Positions 31,178 to 40,433 of a stretch of 52,904 bases of DNA are shown in pieces (the stretch's first letter is position 1; each line of letters begins with the position of its first letter). The notes under the pieces were generated by a model. The model saw only the letters and a program-made list of their open reading frames with translations, made no database searches and was not told where the DNA came from. A program made the position numbers and the translations under genes. The stretch is from Alicycliphilus sp. UBA6560 (lineage in GTDB: Bacteria > Pseudomonadota > Gammaproteobacteria > Burkholderiales > Burkholderiaceae_C): positions 1 through 52,904 of the forward strand of contig DJJU01000010.1 of assembly GCA_002434305.1 (NCBI GenBank), written 5' to 3'.

Positions 31178-32872
31178 ATGACCACCGCCGTTGCCGAAGT
31201 TCCTGCCGTACCGACCCCCGCCGCCGCGCCGGGCCTGCTGCAGCGCCTGGGTGGCCTGGATCGGGCCGCGCGCTTGCGCTGGGGTGCGCTGGCCGCGCTG
31301 CTGGTGGTGGCGGCCATCGGCGCCTTCTTCTACAGCCGCCAGCCCGACTACCGGGTGCTGTTCGCCGGCGTGAACGACAAGGACGGCGGCGCCATCGTGG
31401 CGCAGCTGGCCCAGATGAACGTGCCCTACAAGTACAGCGAGGGCGGCGGCGCCATCCTGGTGCCGGCCGAGCGCGTGCACGACGTGCGCCTGCGCCTGGC
31501 CACGCAGGGCCTGCCCAAGGGTTCGGTCACCGGTTTCGAGGTGATGGAAAACAGCCGCTTCGGCGTCACGCAGTTTCAGGAGCGGCTGAATTTTCAGCGC
31601 GGGCTGGAGGGTGAGCTGACCCGCTCCATCCAGGCGCTGGCTTCGGTGCAAAGCGCCCGGGTGCATCTGGCGCTGCCCAACCAGAACGGCTTTTTCCGCG
31701 AACAGCAGAAACCCTCGGCCTCGGTGCTGGTCAGCTTGTATCCCGGACGTTTTCTGGACCGCGCGCAGCTCGCCGGCATCGTGCATCTGGTGGCCTCCAG
31801 CGTGCCTGAGCTGGCGCCGTCGGCCGTCAGCGTGCTGGACGACACCGGCAAGCTGTTGTCGCAGTCGCCAGACGGCGCCTCCGGCGCCAGCGTGGACGCG
31901 CAGCAACTGGCCTACGTGCAGCAGATCGAGGCGCAGTACACCCGCCGCATCGTCGACCTGCTGGAGCCGGTGGTGGGCCGGGGCAACGTGAAAGCCCAGG
32001 TCACCGCCGAGGTGGACTTCACCCAGACCGAATCGACCGTCGAGCAGCACCGCCCCAACCTGTCGCCCGACGCCAGCGCCGTGCGCAGCCAGCAGGTGGT
32101 GGAAACCGGCGGCGTGCCCGGCAGCCAGCCGCCCGCCGGCGTGCCCGGCGCGGTGAGCAACCAGCCGCCGCAGGCGGCCGGCGCTCCCGTCAACGGCCCG
32201 GCGCCGCAGCTTGCGGCCGCGGGCGGCGGTGGGCAGGGCACCAACCCGACCAAGCGCGAATCGGTGACCAACTACGAGGTGGACAAGACCACCCAGGTCA
32301 CGCGCGGCAGCACCGGTGCCATCAAGCGCATGAACGCGGCCGTGGTGGTCAACTACGCCAGCGTGAGCGAAGGCGCCGGCAAGCCGGCCACGGCCAAGGC
32401 ACTGTCGCCCGAGCAGATCGAGCAGATGACGGCTCTGGTGCGCGAGACCATCGGCTTCAACAAGGAGCGCGGCGACTCGGTCAACCTGATGAACGCCCCC
32501 TTCCTGGTGGAGGAGGTTCCTCCCGGCGAGCTGCCGCTGTGGAAGCAGCCCGAGGTGCGCGAGCTGGCTACCACCCTGGCCTGGCCCCTGGGAATCTCGC
32601 TGGCCGCGGCGCTGGTACTGATCGGTGTGCTGCGCCCAGCCCTCAAGGCGCGCGCCCGCAGCAAGGAGCTCGCCCTGGCCCGGGTGGCCAGCGGCAAGGT
32701 GGACGCACTGGAGGCCGAGAGCCTGCAGCGCCCGGCCCTGCCGGGGCCCGACCAGGCGCTGGAGCTGCAGCCCACGCCCGAGCAGCAGCGCCTGGACAAC
32801 GCGCGTACCCTGGCGCGGGAGAATCCCGTGGCCGTGGCCAGCATTTTGAAGACCTGGGTCAACGGCGAATGA
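31178..32872 (+). CDS. fliF: Flagellar MS-ring protein FliF
   Basis: The 564-residue protein has two membrane helices (about 35-53 and 460-485). The large periplasmic ring-building region between them includes YRVLFAGVNDKDGGAIVAQL, VMENSRFGVTQFQERLNFQR and ASVQSARVHLALPNQNGFFREQ. The cytoplasmic C-terminus ends ARENPVAVASILKTWVNGE, the FliG-binding tail. It is the base on which rod, C ring and export gate assemble. The ATG at 31178 is preferred over a GTG at 31139. It starts the fliF-to-fliR operon. Confidence 0.96.
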   Translation: MTTAVAEVPAVPTPAAAPGLLQRLGGLDRAARLRWGALAALLVVAAIGAFFYSRQPDYRVLFAGVNDKDGGAIVAQLAQMNVPYKYSEGGGAILVPAERVHDVRLRLATQGLPKGSVTGFEVMENSRFGVTQFQERLNFQRGLEGELTRSIQALASVQSARVHLALPNQNGFFREQQKPSASVLVSLYPGRFLDRAQLAGIVHLVASSVPELAPSAVSVLDDTGKLLSQSPDGASGASVDAQQLAYVQQIEAQYTRRIVDLLEPVVGRGNVKAQVTAEVDFTQTESTVEQHRPNLSPDASAVRSQQVVETGGVPGSQPPAGVPGAVSNQPPQAAGAPVNGPAPQLAAAGGGGQGTNPTKRESVTNYEVDKTTQVTRGSTGAIKRMNAAVVVNYASVSEGAGKPATAKALSPEQIEQMTALVRETIGFNKERGDSVNLMNAPFLVEEVPPGELPLWKQPEVRELATTLAWPLGISLAAALVLIGVLRPALKARARSKELALARVASGKVDALEAESLQRPALPGPDQALELQPTPEQQRLDNARTLARENPVAVASILKTWVNGE

Positions 32873-32914
32873 CGCCCCGGCCCGCCAACGACGCTTACGA
32901 CAGCTGGGTGATCT

Positions 32915-33910
32915 ATGGATGAGCAAGGGTTGAACGACGCGGCCATCATGCTGATGTCGCTGGGCGAGGAGGAGGCCGCCGAGGTCTTCAAGCACCTGTC
33001 GCCCAAGGAGGTGCAAAAGCTGGGCGAGACCATCGCCCGCATGCGCACCGTCTCGCGCGAGAAGGTCGATGAGGTGCTGGGCCGTTTCACCAACGACGCG
33101 GCGGCGCAGAGCCTGCTGGTGTCGGACACCAGCAACTACGTGCGCGCCGTGCTCAAGCGCGCCCTGGGCGACGACAAGGCGGCGCTGCTGATCGACCGCA
33201 TCCTGCAGGGCGGCGACGTCTCGGGCATCGAAAGCCTGAAGTGGATGGACCCGCTGTCGGTGGCCGAGCTGCTGCGCAACGAGCACCCGCAGATCGTCGC
33301 CGCCATCCTGGTGCACCTGGATCCCGACCAGTGCTCGGCCATCCTGATGCACCTGTCCGAACGCCAGCGCGGCGAGGTCATGCTGCGCATCGCCACCATC
33401 GAGGGCATCCAGCCCACGGCGCTCAAGGATTTGAACGAGGTGCTGTTCCGCGTGCTGGCGGGTGGCGACAAGGTGCGCAAGAGCTCGCTGGGCGGCGTCA
33501 AGGCCGCCGCGGAGATCATCAACCTCATGGGCTCCGGCGCCGACGCCATCGTGCTGGAGGCCATCCGCAACCACGACGCCGACCTGGCCCAGAAGATCAT
33601 GGACAAGATGTTCATCTTCGACGACATCGCCAAGCTGGACGGCCGCGCCATCCAGACGGTGCTGCGCGAGGTGGCCTCCGAGACGCTGGTCGTAGCCCTC
33701 AAGGGCGCGCAGCCGGAAGTGCGCGAGAAGATCCTGTCCAACATGTCCACGCGCGCCGCCGAGGCCATGCGCGAGGACCTGGAGTCGCGCGGCCCCATGC
33801 GCTTGTCCGAGGTGGAGGCGCAGCAGCGCGAGATCCTCAAGACCGTGCGCCGCCTGGCCGACGAGGGCCAGATCGCCCTGGCCAGCGGCGGCGACGATGC
33901 CTTCGTGTAA
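32915..33910 (+). CDS. fliG: Motor switch protein FliG
   Basis: The 331-residue protein shows the FliG N-terminal MS-ring-binding domain (DAAIMLMSLGEEEAAEVFKHL), the middle domain with the EHPQ motif (LLRNEHPQIVAAILVHLDPD) and the C-terminal torque helix with charged residues (IMDKMFIFDDIAKLDGRAIQTVLREV). It transmits stator force and the CheY-dependent switch. It begins 42 bases after fliF. The TAA stop lies just before the fliH ATG. Confidence 0.97.
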   Translation: MDEQGLNDAAIMLMSLGEEEAAEVFKHLSPKEVQKLGETIARMRTVSREKVDEVLGRFTNDAAAQSLLVSDTSNYVRAVLKRALGDDKAALLIDRILQGGDVSGIESLKWMDPLSVAELLRNEHPQIVAAILVHLDPDQCSAILMHLSERQRGEVMLRIATIEGIQPTALKDLNEVLFRVLAGGDKVRKSSLGGVKAAAEIINLMGSGADAIVLEAIRNHDADLAQKIMDKMFIFDDIAKLDGRAIQTVLREVASETLVVALKGAQPEVREKILSNMSTRAAEAMREDLESRGPMRLSEVEAQQREILKTVRRLADEGQIALASGGDDAFV

Positions 33911-33914
33911 CACC

Positions 33915-34661
33915 ATGGCCAGCAGCAACCGCTACTACAGTCGCTTCATTCCGCGCGAGGAGGTGGGCGAGGTCACACAGTGGCAGTTCGGCGCCGTGGA
34001 CGGCCTGCACGGCCAGGTGCTGGAGCCGCTCGCTGCGCCCTGTGCGCCGGCCGTCGTGGTGGAGGACGCCACTCCGCTGCCCGTGGTGGTGCCCGAAGAT
34101 GAACACCTGCAGCTGCTGCAAAGCGAGCGCGAGCAGGCCCACGCGCAGGGCCTGGCCGAAGGCCGCGAGCAGGCCAGCCTGGAGTGGCAGCAGCGCATGG
34201 ACGACTATGTGGCCGGCCAGGGCCGCGAGGCCGCCGAGCGCCTGGCACAGCTGACCCGTGCGCTGGAGGACAGCCTCGCCGGCCTGCAGCAGGGCATGGC
34301 GCAGGAGGTGCTGGCCCTGGCCTGCGACATCGCCCGCCAAGTCGTGCGCCGCGAGCTGGCCACCAACCGCGAGGCCCTGCTGCCCGTGGTGCGCGAGGCG
34401 CTGTCCATGCTGGCCAGCGAAAGCCGCCCGGCCACCGTGCGGCTGAACCCCGCCGACTGGCAGGCGCTGGAGCAGCCGCTGCGCGCCGCTCACCCGTCGT
34501 CCCGCATCCAGTGGCTGGCCGACGCCCATGTGCAGCCGGGCGAATGCATGGTCGAGTCCGAAGGCATGACGGTCGACGGTACGCTGGACAAGCGCTGGCG
34601 CCGGGCCATCGATGCCCTGGGCCTGACCGCCGTGTGGCAGGAGGCTGGCCATGCCGATTGA
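33915..34661 (+). CDS. fliH: Export ATPase regulator FliH
   Basis: The 248-residue protein has a short N-terminal SNRYYSRFIPREE segment, a Glu/Gln/Ala-rich helical region with spaced Gly (EREQAHAQGLAEGREQA) typical of FliH, and the C-terminal V-ATPase E-subunit-like domain (ALACDIARQVVRRELATNREALLPVVREAL). FliH holds FliI at the export gate. The ATG at 33915 lies four bases after the fliG stop. The end overlaps fliI by 11 bases. Confidence 0.94.
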   Translation: MASSNRYYSRFIPREEVGEVTQWQFGAVDGLHGQVLEPLAAPCAPAVVVEDATPLPVVVPEDEHLQLLQSEREQAHAQGLAEGREQASLEWQQRMDDYVAGQGREAAERLAQLTRALEDSLAGLQQGMAQEVLALACDIARQVVRRELATNREALLPVVREALSMLASESRPATVRLNPADWQALEQPLRAAHPSSRIQWLADAHVQPGECMVESEGMTVDGTLDKRWRRAIDALGLTAVWQEAGHAD

Positions 34662-36057
34662 ACCCGCCCCCGCCTGGCAGGACCTGGCCGCCCAGGCGCG
34701 CGCGCGCCTGGCCGAGCCGCTGCCGCTGGCTTCCCACGGCACGCTGACCCGCCTGACAGGGCTGGTGCTGGAGGCCGCCGGCATCCGCGCACCCGTGGGC
34801 TCGCAGTGCCAGGTGCGCATGGGCCAGGACGGCGAGCCAGTGCTGGCCGAGGTCGTGGGTTTTGCCGGCGACAAGGCTTATCTGATGCCGGCCGGCGACA
34901 TCCACGGCCTGTCCAGCGGCGCCAGCGTGGCGCCGGCGCCGGCCTTCGTGCCCGCGCTGCGCCTGGGCGGCGCGCCCGAGGGTGATGGCGCCGCGGCCGC
35001 CGGCGTACTGCGCCTGCCCATGGGCGCCGGCCTACTGGGCCGCGTGGTCGATTCGCAGGGCCAGCCGCTGGACCACGGCGGCCCGCTGCAGGACGTGCGC
35101 GCCGAAGCCATGGACCGCAGCCCCATCAATGCCATGGAGCGCGACCCCGTGCGCCAGCCGCTGGATACCGGGGTGCGCGCCATCAATGCGCTGCTCACCG
35201 TGGGCCGGGGCCAGCGCCTGGGCCTGTTCGCCGGCTCCGGCGTGGGCAAGTCGGTGCTGCTGGGCATGATGGCCCGCTACACGCAGGCGGACGTGATCGT
35301 GGTCGGCCTGATCGGCGAGCGCGGGCGCGAGGTCAAGGAATTCGTCGAGGACATCCTGGGCGAGGCAGACCGCCACCGCGCCGTGGTGGTGGCCGCGCCG
35401 GCCGACGCTCCCCCCCTGCTGCGCATGCAGGGCGCCGCCTATGCCACGGCCATCGCCGAACACTTTCGCGACCAGGGGCTGCACGTGCTGCTGCTCATGG
35501 ATTCGCTCACGCGCTACGCCATGGCCCAGCGCGAGATTGCCCTGGCCATCGGCGAGCCACCGGCCACCAAGGGCTATCCGCCCAGCTGCTTCGCCAAGCT
35601 GCCGGCGCTGGTCGAGAGAAGCGGCAACGGGCTGAACGGCGTGGGCTCGATCACCGCGTTCTACACCGTGCTGTCCGAGGGCGACGACCAGCAGGACCCG
35701 ATCGCCGACGCGGCGCGCGCCATCCTGGATGGGCACATCGTGCTGTCGCGCGCGCTGGCCGAGGGCGGGCACTACCCGGCCATCGACATCGAGCAGTCGG
35801 CCTCGCGCGTCATGCACAACGTCGTGCCGCGCGAGCACTTCGACCTGGCGCGGCAGTTCCGCGCCGTGTACTCACGCTATCAGAAGAGCAGCGACCTGAT
35901 CCAGGTCGGCGCCTACATGGCCGGGTCCGACCCGCAGCTGGACGAGGCCATCCGCCTGCAGCCCGGCATGGTGGCCTTTCTGCAGCAGAACATGTTCGAG
36001 GCCGCGCCCATGGAGAGCAGTGTCGCCGCCATGGACCAGGTGCTGCGGGGCGCATGA
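34651..36057 (+). CDS. fliI: Flagellar export ATPase FliI
   Basis: The 468-residue protein belongs to the F1-beta-like export ATPases. Walker A is GLFAGSGVGKSVLLG (about residues 190-204), Walker B is HVLLLMDSLTRYAMAQRE, and the family segment KGYPPSCFAKLPALVERSG follows. The N-terminal beta-barrel domain and C-terminal substrate-binding domain are complete. It energises unfolding and delivery of substrates to the FlhA/FlhB gate. Its ATG lies inside the end of fliH. Confidence 0.97.
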   Translation: MPIEPAPAWQDLAAQARARLAEPLPLASHGTLTRLTGLVLEAAGIRAPVGSQCQVRMGQDGEPVLAEVVGFAGDKAYLMPAGDIHGLSSGASVAPAPAFVPALRLGGAPEGDGAAAAGVLRLPMGAGLLGRVVDSQGQPLDHGGPLQDVRAEAMDRSPINAMERDPVRQPLDTGVRAINALLTVGRGQRLGLFAGSGVGKSVLLGMMARYTQADVIVVGLIGERGREVKEFVEDILGEADRHRAVVVAAPADAPPLLRMQGAAYATAIAEHFRDQGLHVLLLMDSLTRYAMAQREIALAIGEPPATKGYPPSCFAKLPALVERSGNGLNGVGSITAFYTVLSEGDDQQDPIADAARAILDGHIVLSRALAEGGHYPAIDIEQSASRVMHNVVPREHFDLARQFRAVYSRYQKSSDLIQVGAYMAGSDPQLDEAIRLQPGMVAFLQQNMFEAAPMESSVAAMDQVLRGA

Positions 36058-36100
36058 GCGCCGCTGCTTGAGATGAGTCACAAGAAAGGCTGACCCGCGC

Positions 36101-36553
36101 ATGTCCTCCCTGCAGGCCTTCACCGTCGCCGTCGAACTGGCCGAGCGCCGGCGCGACGCCGCACGTCAGGCACTGCGCGACGTGCAAGGGGCGCGCGAGG
36201 CGGCGCAGGCGCAGCTGGAGCAGCTGTCCGGCTATGCGCAGGAGACGCAAAACCGCTGGGGCGCCAGCGAGGGCCGCACGCTCCAGCCCGAAGTCATGGC
36301 GCACCACTACCACTTCATGGGCCGGCTGGACCACGCCATCGGCCTGCAAAGCGGCGTGGTGGGCAGTCAGGACGTGCGCGTTGCCGGTGCCCGCCAGGTG
36401 CTGCTGCAGGCCGAGCTGCGCCTGGCCAGCCTGCGCAAGGTGCTGGAGCGCCGCCGCGCCGATCAGGCGCTGGCCGAGCAGCGCCGCGAACAGAAACAGA
36501 CCGACGAGCGTGCCGCGCTGCGCCTGCGCGCCACGTATGACGCACAGGGCTAA
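36101..36553 (+). CDS. fliJ: Flagellar export protein FliJ
   Basis: The 150-residue, almost wholly coiled-coil protein follows fliI, as expected for FliJ, the central stalk-like export chaperone. Helical segments include VAVELAERRRDAARQALRDV and VLLQAELRLASLRKVLERRRADQALAEQRREQKQTDERA, with the basic/Gln-rich C-terminus common in FliJ. Its length is standard. It binds the FliI hexamer and FlhA. Only three bases separate it from fliK. Confidence 0.92.
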   Translation: MSSLQAFTVAVELAERRRDAARQALRDVQGAREAAQAQLEQLSGYAQETQNRWGASEGRTLQPEVMAHHYHFMGRLDHAIGLQSGVVGSQDVRVAGARQVLLQAELRLASLRKVLERRRADQALAEQRREQKQTDERAALRLRATYDAQG

Positions 36554-36556
36554 GAC

Positions 36557-37870
36557 ATGGAACAGACAGGCATCAACCGCAGCACCCCCGCCCACGAGAC
36601 ACGCGCCACCCGCAGCGGCAAGGCCGGCGCGGCCGACCACTGCGCCACCGGGGCGGACGGCTTTGCCCTGCTGCTGGCTTCGCTGGGCGAGGAGAGCGAG
36701 GGCCTGGCATTGGACACGGCCCCCTGGGCCACCCCGGCGCAGGACGATGCGGCAGGACCAGCAGCGCTGCCGGGCCAGCAACCCGACGCGGCGACGCTGG
36801 CAGCCCTGCTGGGCGGCATGCAGCCGGGCGCAGCGCCCATGCCGCAGGACGGTGCAACGCAGCCACTGCAGTCGCTGACGACCCAGCAGGCAGCCGCCGT
36901 CACCGCCCTGAGCGAGCAGATCGGCCTGGGCCTGCAGCGCCCCGGCCAGGACACCCTGGTGGGCGAAACCGCGCTGCTCGACGGCGCAGCAGACACCGCC
37001 GCGTTGTCCGGCCCGGCCGGCGGCTTGCGCGCCGCCCTGGCGCGCGGTGCCCGCGCGGGCATGGCGGCCGACATCGATACCAGCAGCCAGAGCAGCCGCA
37101 CCGGCGCCGTGGCGCGTGCCGCCGCGATCCAGGTCGGCACCACCGTCTCGGCGGCCCAGACACCCGCCACCCAGCAGGCGCCTGCAACCCAGGCCCAGCC
37201 GTTGAGTGCTCCCGAGCGGCGCGAGGCGCTGCAGCAGGGCCTGGTGGCGTTGGGCCGCACCCTGGGCGACGGCCCGGCGCTGGCGGGCGCAACCGGCCTG
37301 CAGGCCGCAGCGGCCGCTGCAGGCACGGGCACGGGGCCGACCGGCCGCACAGGCGACGGCCCGCAGGGCTACGGCAGCGCCGGGACCGAGGCGCCGCGCG
37401 ACACGGCAGAGCTGGCCGCTGCGACCCCGGCCGACGGCGCCCAGCAGCCGGGGGCGGGCGACGCACAGGAGCAGTTGGCCGAGCGTGTGGCCTACTGGGT
37501 GCACCAGCAGACCCAGAGCGCCGCGCTGACGCTGGACCGCGACGGCCAGGCCGTGCAGGTGCAGGTCTCGCTCACCGGCGACCAGGCGCACATCGCCTTC
37601 ACCAGCGACGAGGCCCAGGCCCGCCAGGCGCTGGACGCCGGCACGGCCGAGCTGCGTGCGCTGCTGCAGGAGCAGGGCCTGCAGCTGGCCGGCGTGACGG
37701 TGGGCGCTGGCGGCTCGAGTTCAGGACGCCAGCCGGGCAGTGAACAGGAGCGTGGCCGCGACGGCGTACGCCAGGGCACGGCGCGCGTGCAGGCCGCGGA
37801 ACTGCCTGGCGGCGCGGCACGCGGCCAGGGGGCAGGGCGCTCCGAGCGCTCGGTGGACATCTTCGTCTAG
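36557..37870 (+). CDS. fliK: Hook-length control protein FliK
   Basis: The 437-residue protein has a long, Ala/Gln/Pro-rich N-terminal ruler region (residues 1-300) of low complexity. The conserved FliK C-terminal substrate-switching domain (about 305-385) contains LTLDRDGQAVQVQVSLTGDQAHIAF and LDAGTAELRALLQEQGLQLAGVTV. It measures hook length and triggers FlhB to switch to filament export. The tail is Gly/Arg-rich and ends SVDIFV. A small GCGCCC-GAAA-GGGCGC hairpin follows the stop. Confidence 0.92.
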   Translation: MEQTGINRSTPAHETRATRSGKAGAADHCATGADGFALLLASLGEESEGLALDTAPWATPAQDDAAGPAALPGQQPDAATLAALLGGMQPGAAPMPQDGATQPLQSLTTQQAAAVTALSEQIGLGLQRPGQDTLVGETALLDGAADTAALSGPAGGLRAALARGARAGMAADIDTSSQSSRTGAVARAAAIQVGTTVSAAQTPATQQAPATQAQPLSAPERREALQQGLVALGRTLGDGPALAGATGLQAAAAAAGTGTGPTGRTGDGPQGYGSAGTEAPRDTAELAAATPADGAQQPGAGDAQEQLAERVAYWVHQQTQSAALTLDRDGQAVQVQVSLTGDQAHIAFTSDEAQARQALDAGTAELRALLQEQGLQLAGVTVGAGGSSSGRQPGSEQERGRDGVRQGTARVQAAELPGGAARGQGAGRSERSVDIFV

Positions 37871-37879
37871 CGCGTTCTA

Positions 37880-37900
37880 GCGCCCGAAAGGGCGCCGTTT
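37880..37900 (+). terminator. Weak hairpin after fliK
   Basis: A 6-base stem GCGCCC / GGGCGC with GAAA loop is followed by CGTTT. The T run is short, so it is more likely a partial stop or a processing signal within the fli operon. AATAATCG at 37941-37948 downstream resembles the -10 part of the flgB/fliF motif and might restart transcription. Confidence 0.4.
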
Positions 37901-38032
37901 CCGGTCGCTATTCTGGCTATCATGGACCGGGCCTCGGCCCAATAATCGCTCCATCTGCAGATGCCGCGCCCGCCGGGCGACGCGCTGCTCACCCTCCTGT
38001 TTCGCGCGTTCGCAGCGCCAGAAAGCCCTGTT

Positions 38033-38608
38033 GTGTCCGAGACCGCCCCTGCCCCCGCCAAGAGCAAGAAACTGATCATCATCCTCGCGGCCCTGGTGCT
38101 GCTGCTGGTGGTAGGCGGCGGCGCTGCCTGGGCGGTGCTGTCCAAGCGCGGCGGTGGTGAGGACGAAGAGGGCGCCGAGCGTCCCGCCCGGGCCGCCCAG
38201 GCTAGCAACCCGAAGGCGCCGCCCACCTACCTGCCCATGGACAACATGGTGGTCAACCTGGCCGACCCCGGCGGCGACCGCTTCGCGCAGATCGGCATCA
38301 CGCTGGAGCTGGCCGACGCCAAGACGGCCGAACAGGTCAAGTCCTACATGCCCAGCATCAGGAGCAACATCCTGCTGCTGGTGTCGCAGCGCACCACCGA
38401 CGACCTGCTGACGCGCGAGGGCAAGGAAAAGCTGGCCTCGGACGTGCGCGGCGAGGTCTCGCGCCCGCTGGGCTATTCGGTGCCCAAGCCGCGCAAGGCG
38501 CGCGCCAGCCGCGACGAGGATGACGAGGACGAGGATGAGCCCAGGCGCCGCCGGGTGGACGACAACCCCGTGCGCCAGGTGCTGTTTTCCAGCTTCATCA
38601 TCCAGTGA
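38033..38608 (+). CDS. fliL: Flagellar basal-body-associated protein FliL
   Basis: The 191-residue protein has one membrane helix (about residues 13-35, LIIILAALVLLLVVGGGAAW), an acidic linker, and the periplasmic FliL domain (YLPMDNMVVNLADPGGDRFAQIGITLELAD and SNILLLVSQRTTDDLLTREGKEKLA). An unusual Glu/Asp/Arg-rich insert DEDDEDEDEPRRRR lies before the C-terminal VRQVLFSSFIIQ. FliL supports the stator. The GTG at 38033 gives a normal N-terminus. An ATG at 37961 would add 24 residues without family character. Confidence 0.9.
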   Translation: MSETAPAPAKSKKLIIILAALVLLLVVGGGAAWAVLSKRGGGEDEEGAERPARAAQASNPKAPPTYLPMDNMVVNLADPGGDRFAQIGITLELADAKTAEQVKSYMPSIRSNILLLVSQRTTDDLLTREGKEKLASDVRGEVSRPLGYSVPKPRKARASRDEDDEDEDEPRRRRVDDNPVRQVLFSSFIIQ

Positions 38609-38623
38609 CCGGAGAAACCAGCC

Positions 38624-39628
38624 ATGAGTGATTCCTTTCTGTCGCAGGAAGAGGTCGATGCCCTGCTCGAGGGCGTCACGGGCGAGAGCCAGAAGACCGT
38701 CAAGGAAGAGATCGAGGCGGGCGCCGTCCGCGACTACGACATCTCCAGCCAGGAGCGCATCGTGCGTGGGCGCATGCCCACCATGGAGATCGTCAACGAG
38801 CGCTTTGCCCGCAACTTCCGCATCGGCCTGTTCAACCTCATCCGCCGCAGCCCCGAGATCTCGGTGGGCACGGTCTCGGTGCAGCGCTACAACGCCTTTC
38901 TGCGCGAGCTGGCGGTGCCCACCAATTTCAACATCGTGGCGATTCGCCCATTGCGCGGCAGCGGGCTGATCGTGTGCGAGCCTTCGCTGGTGTTCGGCGT
39001 GATCGACACGCTGTACGGCGGCGCCGGCAAGTTCCAGACGCGCATCGAGGGGCGCGATTTTTCCGCCACCGAGCAGCGCGTGATCAACCGCCTGGTGGAG
39101 GTGATCTGCGCTGAATACAAAAAAGCCTGGCAGGGCATCTACCCGCTGGAGCTGGCTTATCAGCGCTCGGAGATGCAGCCGCAGTTCGCCAACATCGCCA
39201 CGCCCAGCGAGATCGTCGTGTCCACGGCCTTCCAGCTGGAGATCGGCGACCTGTCCGGCGCCATCCACATCTGCATGCCCTACGCCACGCTGGAGCCGAT
39301 CCGCGACGTGCTGTACTCCAGCGTGCAGGGCGACGCCATCGAGGTGGACCGGCGCTGGGTCAAGGTGCTGACGCGCGAGATCCAGGCGGCCGAGGTGACG
39401 CTGGTGGCCGAGCTGGCCCGCGCCGACGCCACGGTGGAGCAGCTGCTGGCCATGAAGCCGGGCGACTTCATCGAACTCGACCGCGAGCCGCGCATCCAGG
39501 CCTCCATCGGCGGGGTGCCGCTGTTCGAGTGCCAGTACGGCACGCACAACGCCAAGTACGCGATCCGCATCGAGGAATGCCTGCGCAATGCGGACGCCAG
39601 CTGGATGGGAGAAAAGAATGTCAACTGA
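38624..39628 (+). CDS. fliM: Motor switch protein FliM
   Basis: The 334-residue protein opens with the CheY-P-binding peptide SDSFLSQEEVDALLEGV. It has the middle domain with ERIVRGRMPTMEIVNERFARNFR and the FliG-contacting GGxG-like segment (YGGAGKFQTRIEGRDFS). The C-terminal FliN-homologous SpoA domain is ATVEQLLAMKPGDFIELDREPRIQASIGG. It forms the C-ring wall and receives the chemotaxis signal. GGAG lies before the ATG. The end overlaps fliN by 11 bases. Confidence 0.98.
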   Translation: MSDSFLSQEEVDALLEGVTGESQKTVKEEIEAGAVRDYDISSQERIVRGRMPTMEIVNERFARNFRIGLFNLIRRSPEISVGTVSVQRYNAFLRELAVPTNFNIVAIRPLRGSGLIVCEPSLVFGVIDTLYGGAGKFQTRIEGRDFSATEQRVINRLVEVICAEYKKAWQGIYPLELAYQRSEMQPQFANIATPSEIVVSTAFQLEIGDLSGAIHICMPYATLEPIRDVLYSSVQGDAIEVDRRWVKVLTREIQAAEVTLVAELARADATVEQLLAMKPGDFIELDREPRIQASIGGVPLFECQYGTHNAKYAIRIEECLRNADASWMGEKNVN

Positions 39629-40076
39629 CGATCAGAACGATCTGCCCCCGGGCGATGGCGGCGCGGACGACCCGTTCGCCGGCTGGGCCGAGGCGCTGGA
39701 AGAGCAAAAGAGCGCCGACGCCGGCACCACCACCACGCTGGACGCCGAGCAGGGTGGCCCGCTCACGGGTGACGCCGTGCGCCCCTCCGCCGCGGCCAGC
39801 GACCCGGCGGTGCACGACATCAACATGGTGCTGGACATCCCGGTGCAGCTGTCCGTGGAGCTGGGCCGCACCAAGGTGCCCATCAAGTACATCCTGCAGC
39901 TGGCCCAGGGCTCGGTGGTCGAGCTGGACGCGCTGGCCGGCGAGCCCATGGACGTGCTGGTCAACGGCTACCTCATCGCCCAGGGGGAGGTGGTGGTGGT
40001 CAACGACAAGTTCGGTATCCGCCTGACCGACGTGGTCACGCCCTCCGAGCGGCTGCGCCGCGTCAGCCGAGGCTGA
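39618..40076 (+). CDS. fliN: Motor switch protein FliN
   Basis: The 152-residue protein has an acidic, variable N-terminal half (about 75 residues) and the C-terminal SpoA domain: MVLDIPVQLSVELGRTKVPIKYIL, GSVVELDALAGEPMDVLVNG and GEVVVVNDKFGIRLTDVV. It forms the lower C ring and docks FliH. The ATG at 39618 follows GGGAGAAAAG and overlaps the fliM end. It is followed 6 bases later by fliO. Confidence 0.97.
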   Translation: MSTDDQNDLPPGDGGADDPFAGWAEALEEQKSADAGTTTTLDAEQGGPLTGDAVRPSAAASDPAVHDINMVLDIPVQLSVELGRTKVPIKYILQLAQGSVVELDALAGEPMDVLVNGYLIAQGEVVVVNDKFGIRLTDVVTPSERLRRVSRG

Positions 40077-40082
40077 ACGCGC

Positions 40083-40433
40083 ATGGACGCAGGAGTGGGC
40101 ATGGGCATGACGCAGACGCTGCTGGTCGTGGTGCTGTTCGTGGCGGCGCTGTCGGCGCTGCCCTGGCTGATCCGCCGGCTGCAGCAGCGCCACGCCGGCC
40201 TGCTGCCCGGCGGCGCGGGCGCGGCCAGCCGCGTGCTGTCCACCGTGGCCGTGGGGCCGCAGCAGCGCGTGGTCACCGTCGAGGTGGGCCCCGCCCACCA
40301 GCGCACCGTGCTGGTGCTTGGGGTGACGGCGCAGCAGGTCAGCTGCCTGCATGTGCTGCCCGCGGCCAGCTTCGCCGGCGAGATGGCGGCGGCGCGCGCC
40401 GCCCAGCCGGGCGACGTGGCGGCCCATGACTGA
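40083..40433 (+). CDS. fliO: Export-apparatus assembly protein FliO
   Basis: The 116-residue protein has one N-terminal membrane helix (about residues 10-30) and a cytoplasmic FliO domain with RVLSTVAVGPQQRVVTVEVG and RTVLVLGVTAQQVSCLHVLP. It helps assemble FliP-FliR core complexes. Alternative ATGs at codons 7 and 9 (40101 and 40107) would shorten it slightly. Its end overlaps the start of fliP by eight bases. Confidence 0.93.
   Translation: MDAGVGMGMTQTLLVVVLFVAALSALPWLIRRLQQRHAGLLPGGAGAASRVLSTVAVGPQQRVVTVEVGPAHQRTVLVLGVTAQQVSCLHVLPAASFAGEMAAARAAQPGDVAAHD

Noticed and set aside
31163..33928. An open frame of more than 900 codons on the minus strand opposite fliF and fliG
   Set aside because: It is opposite two clear flagellar genes and lacks recognisable domains.
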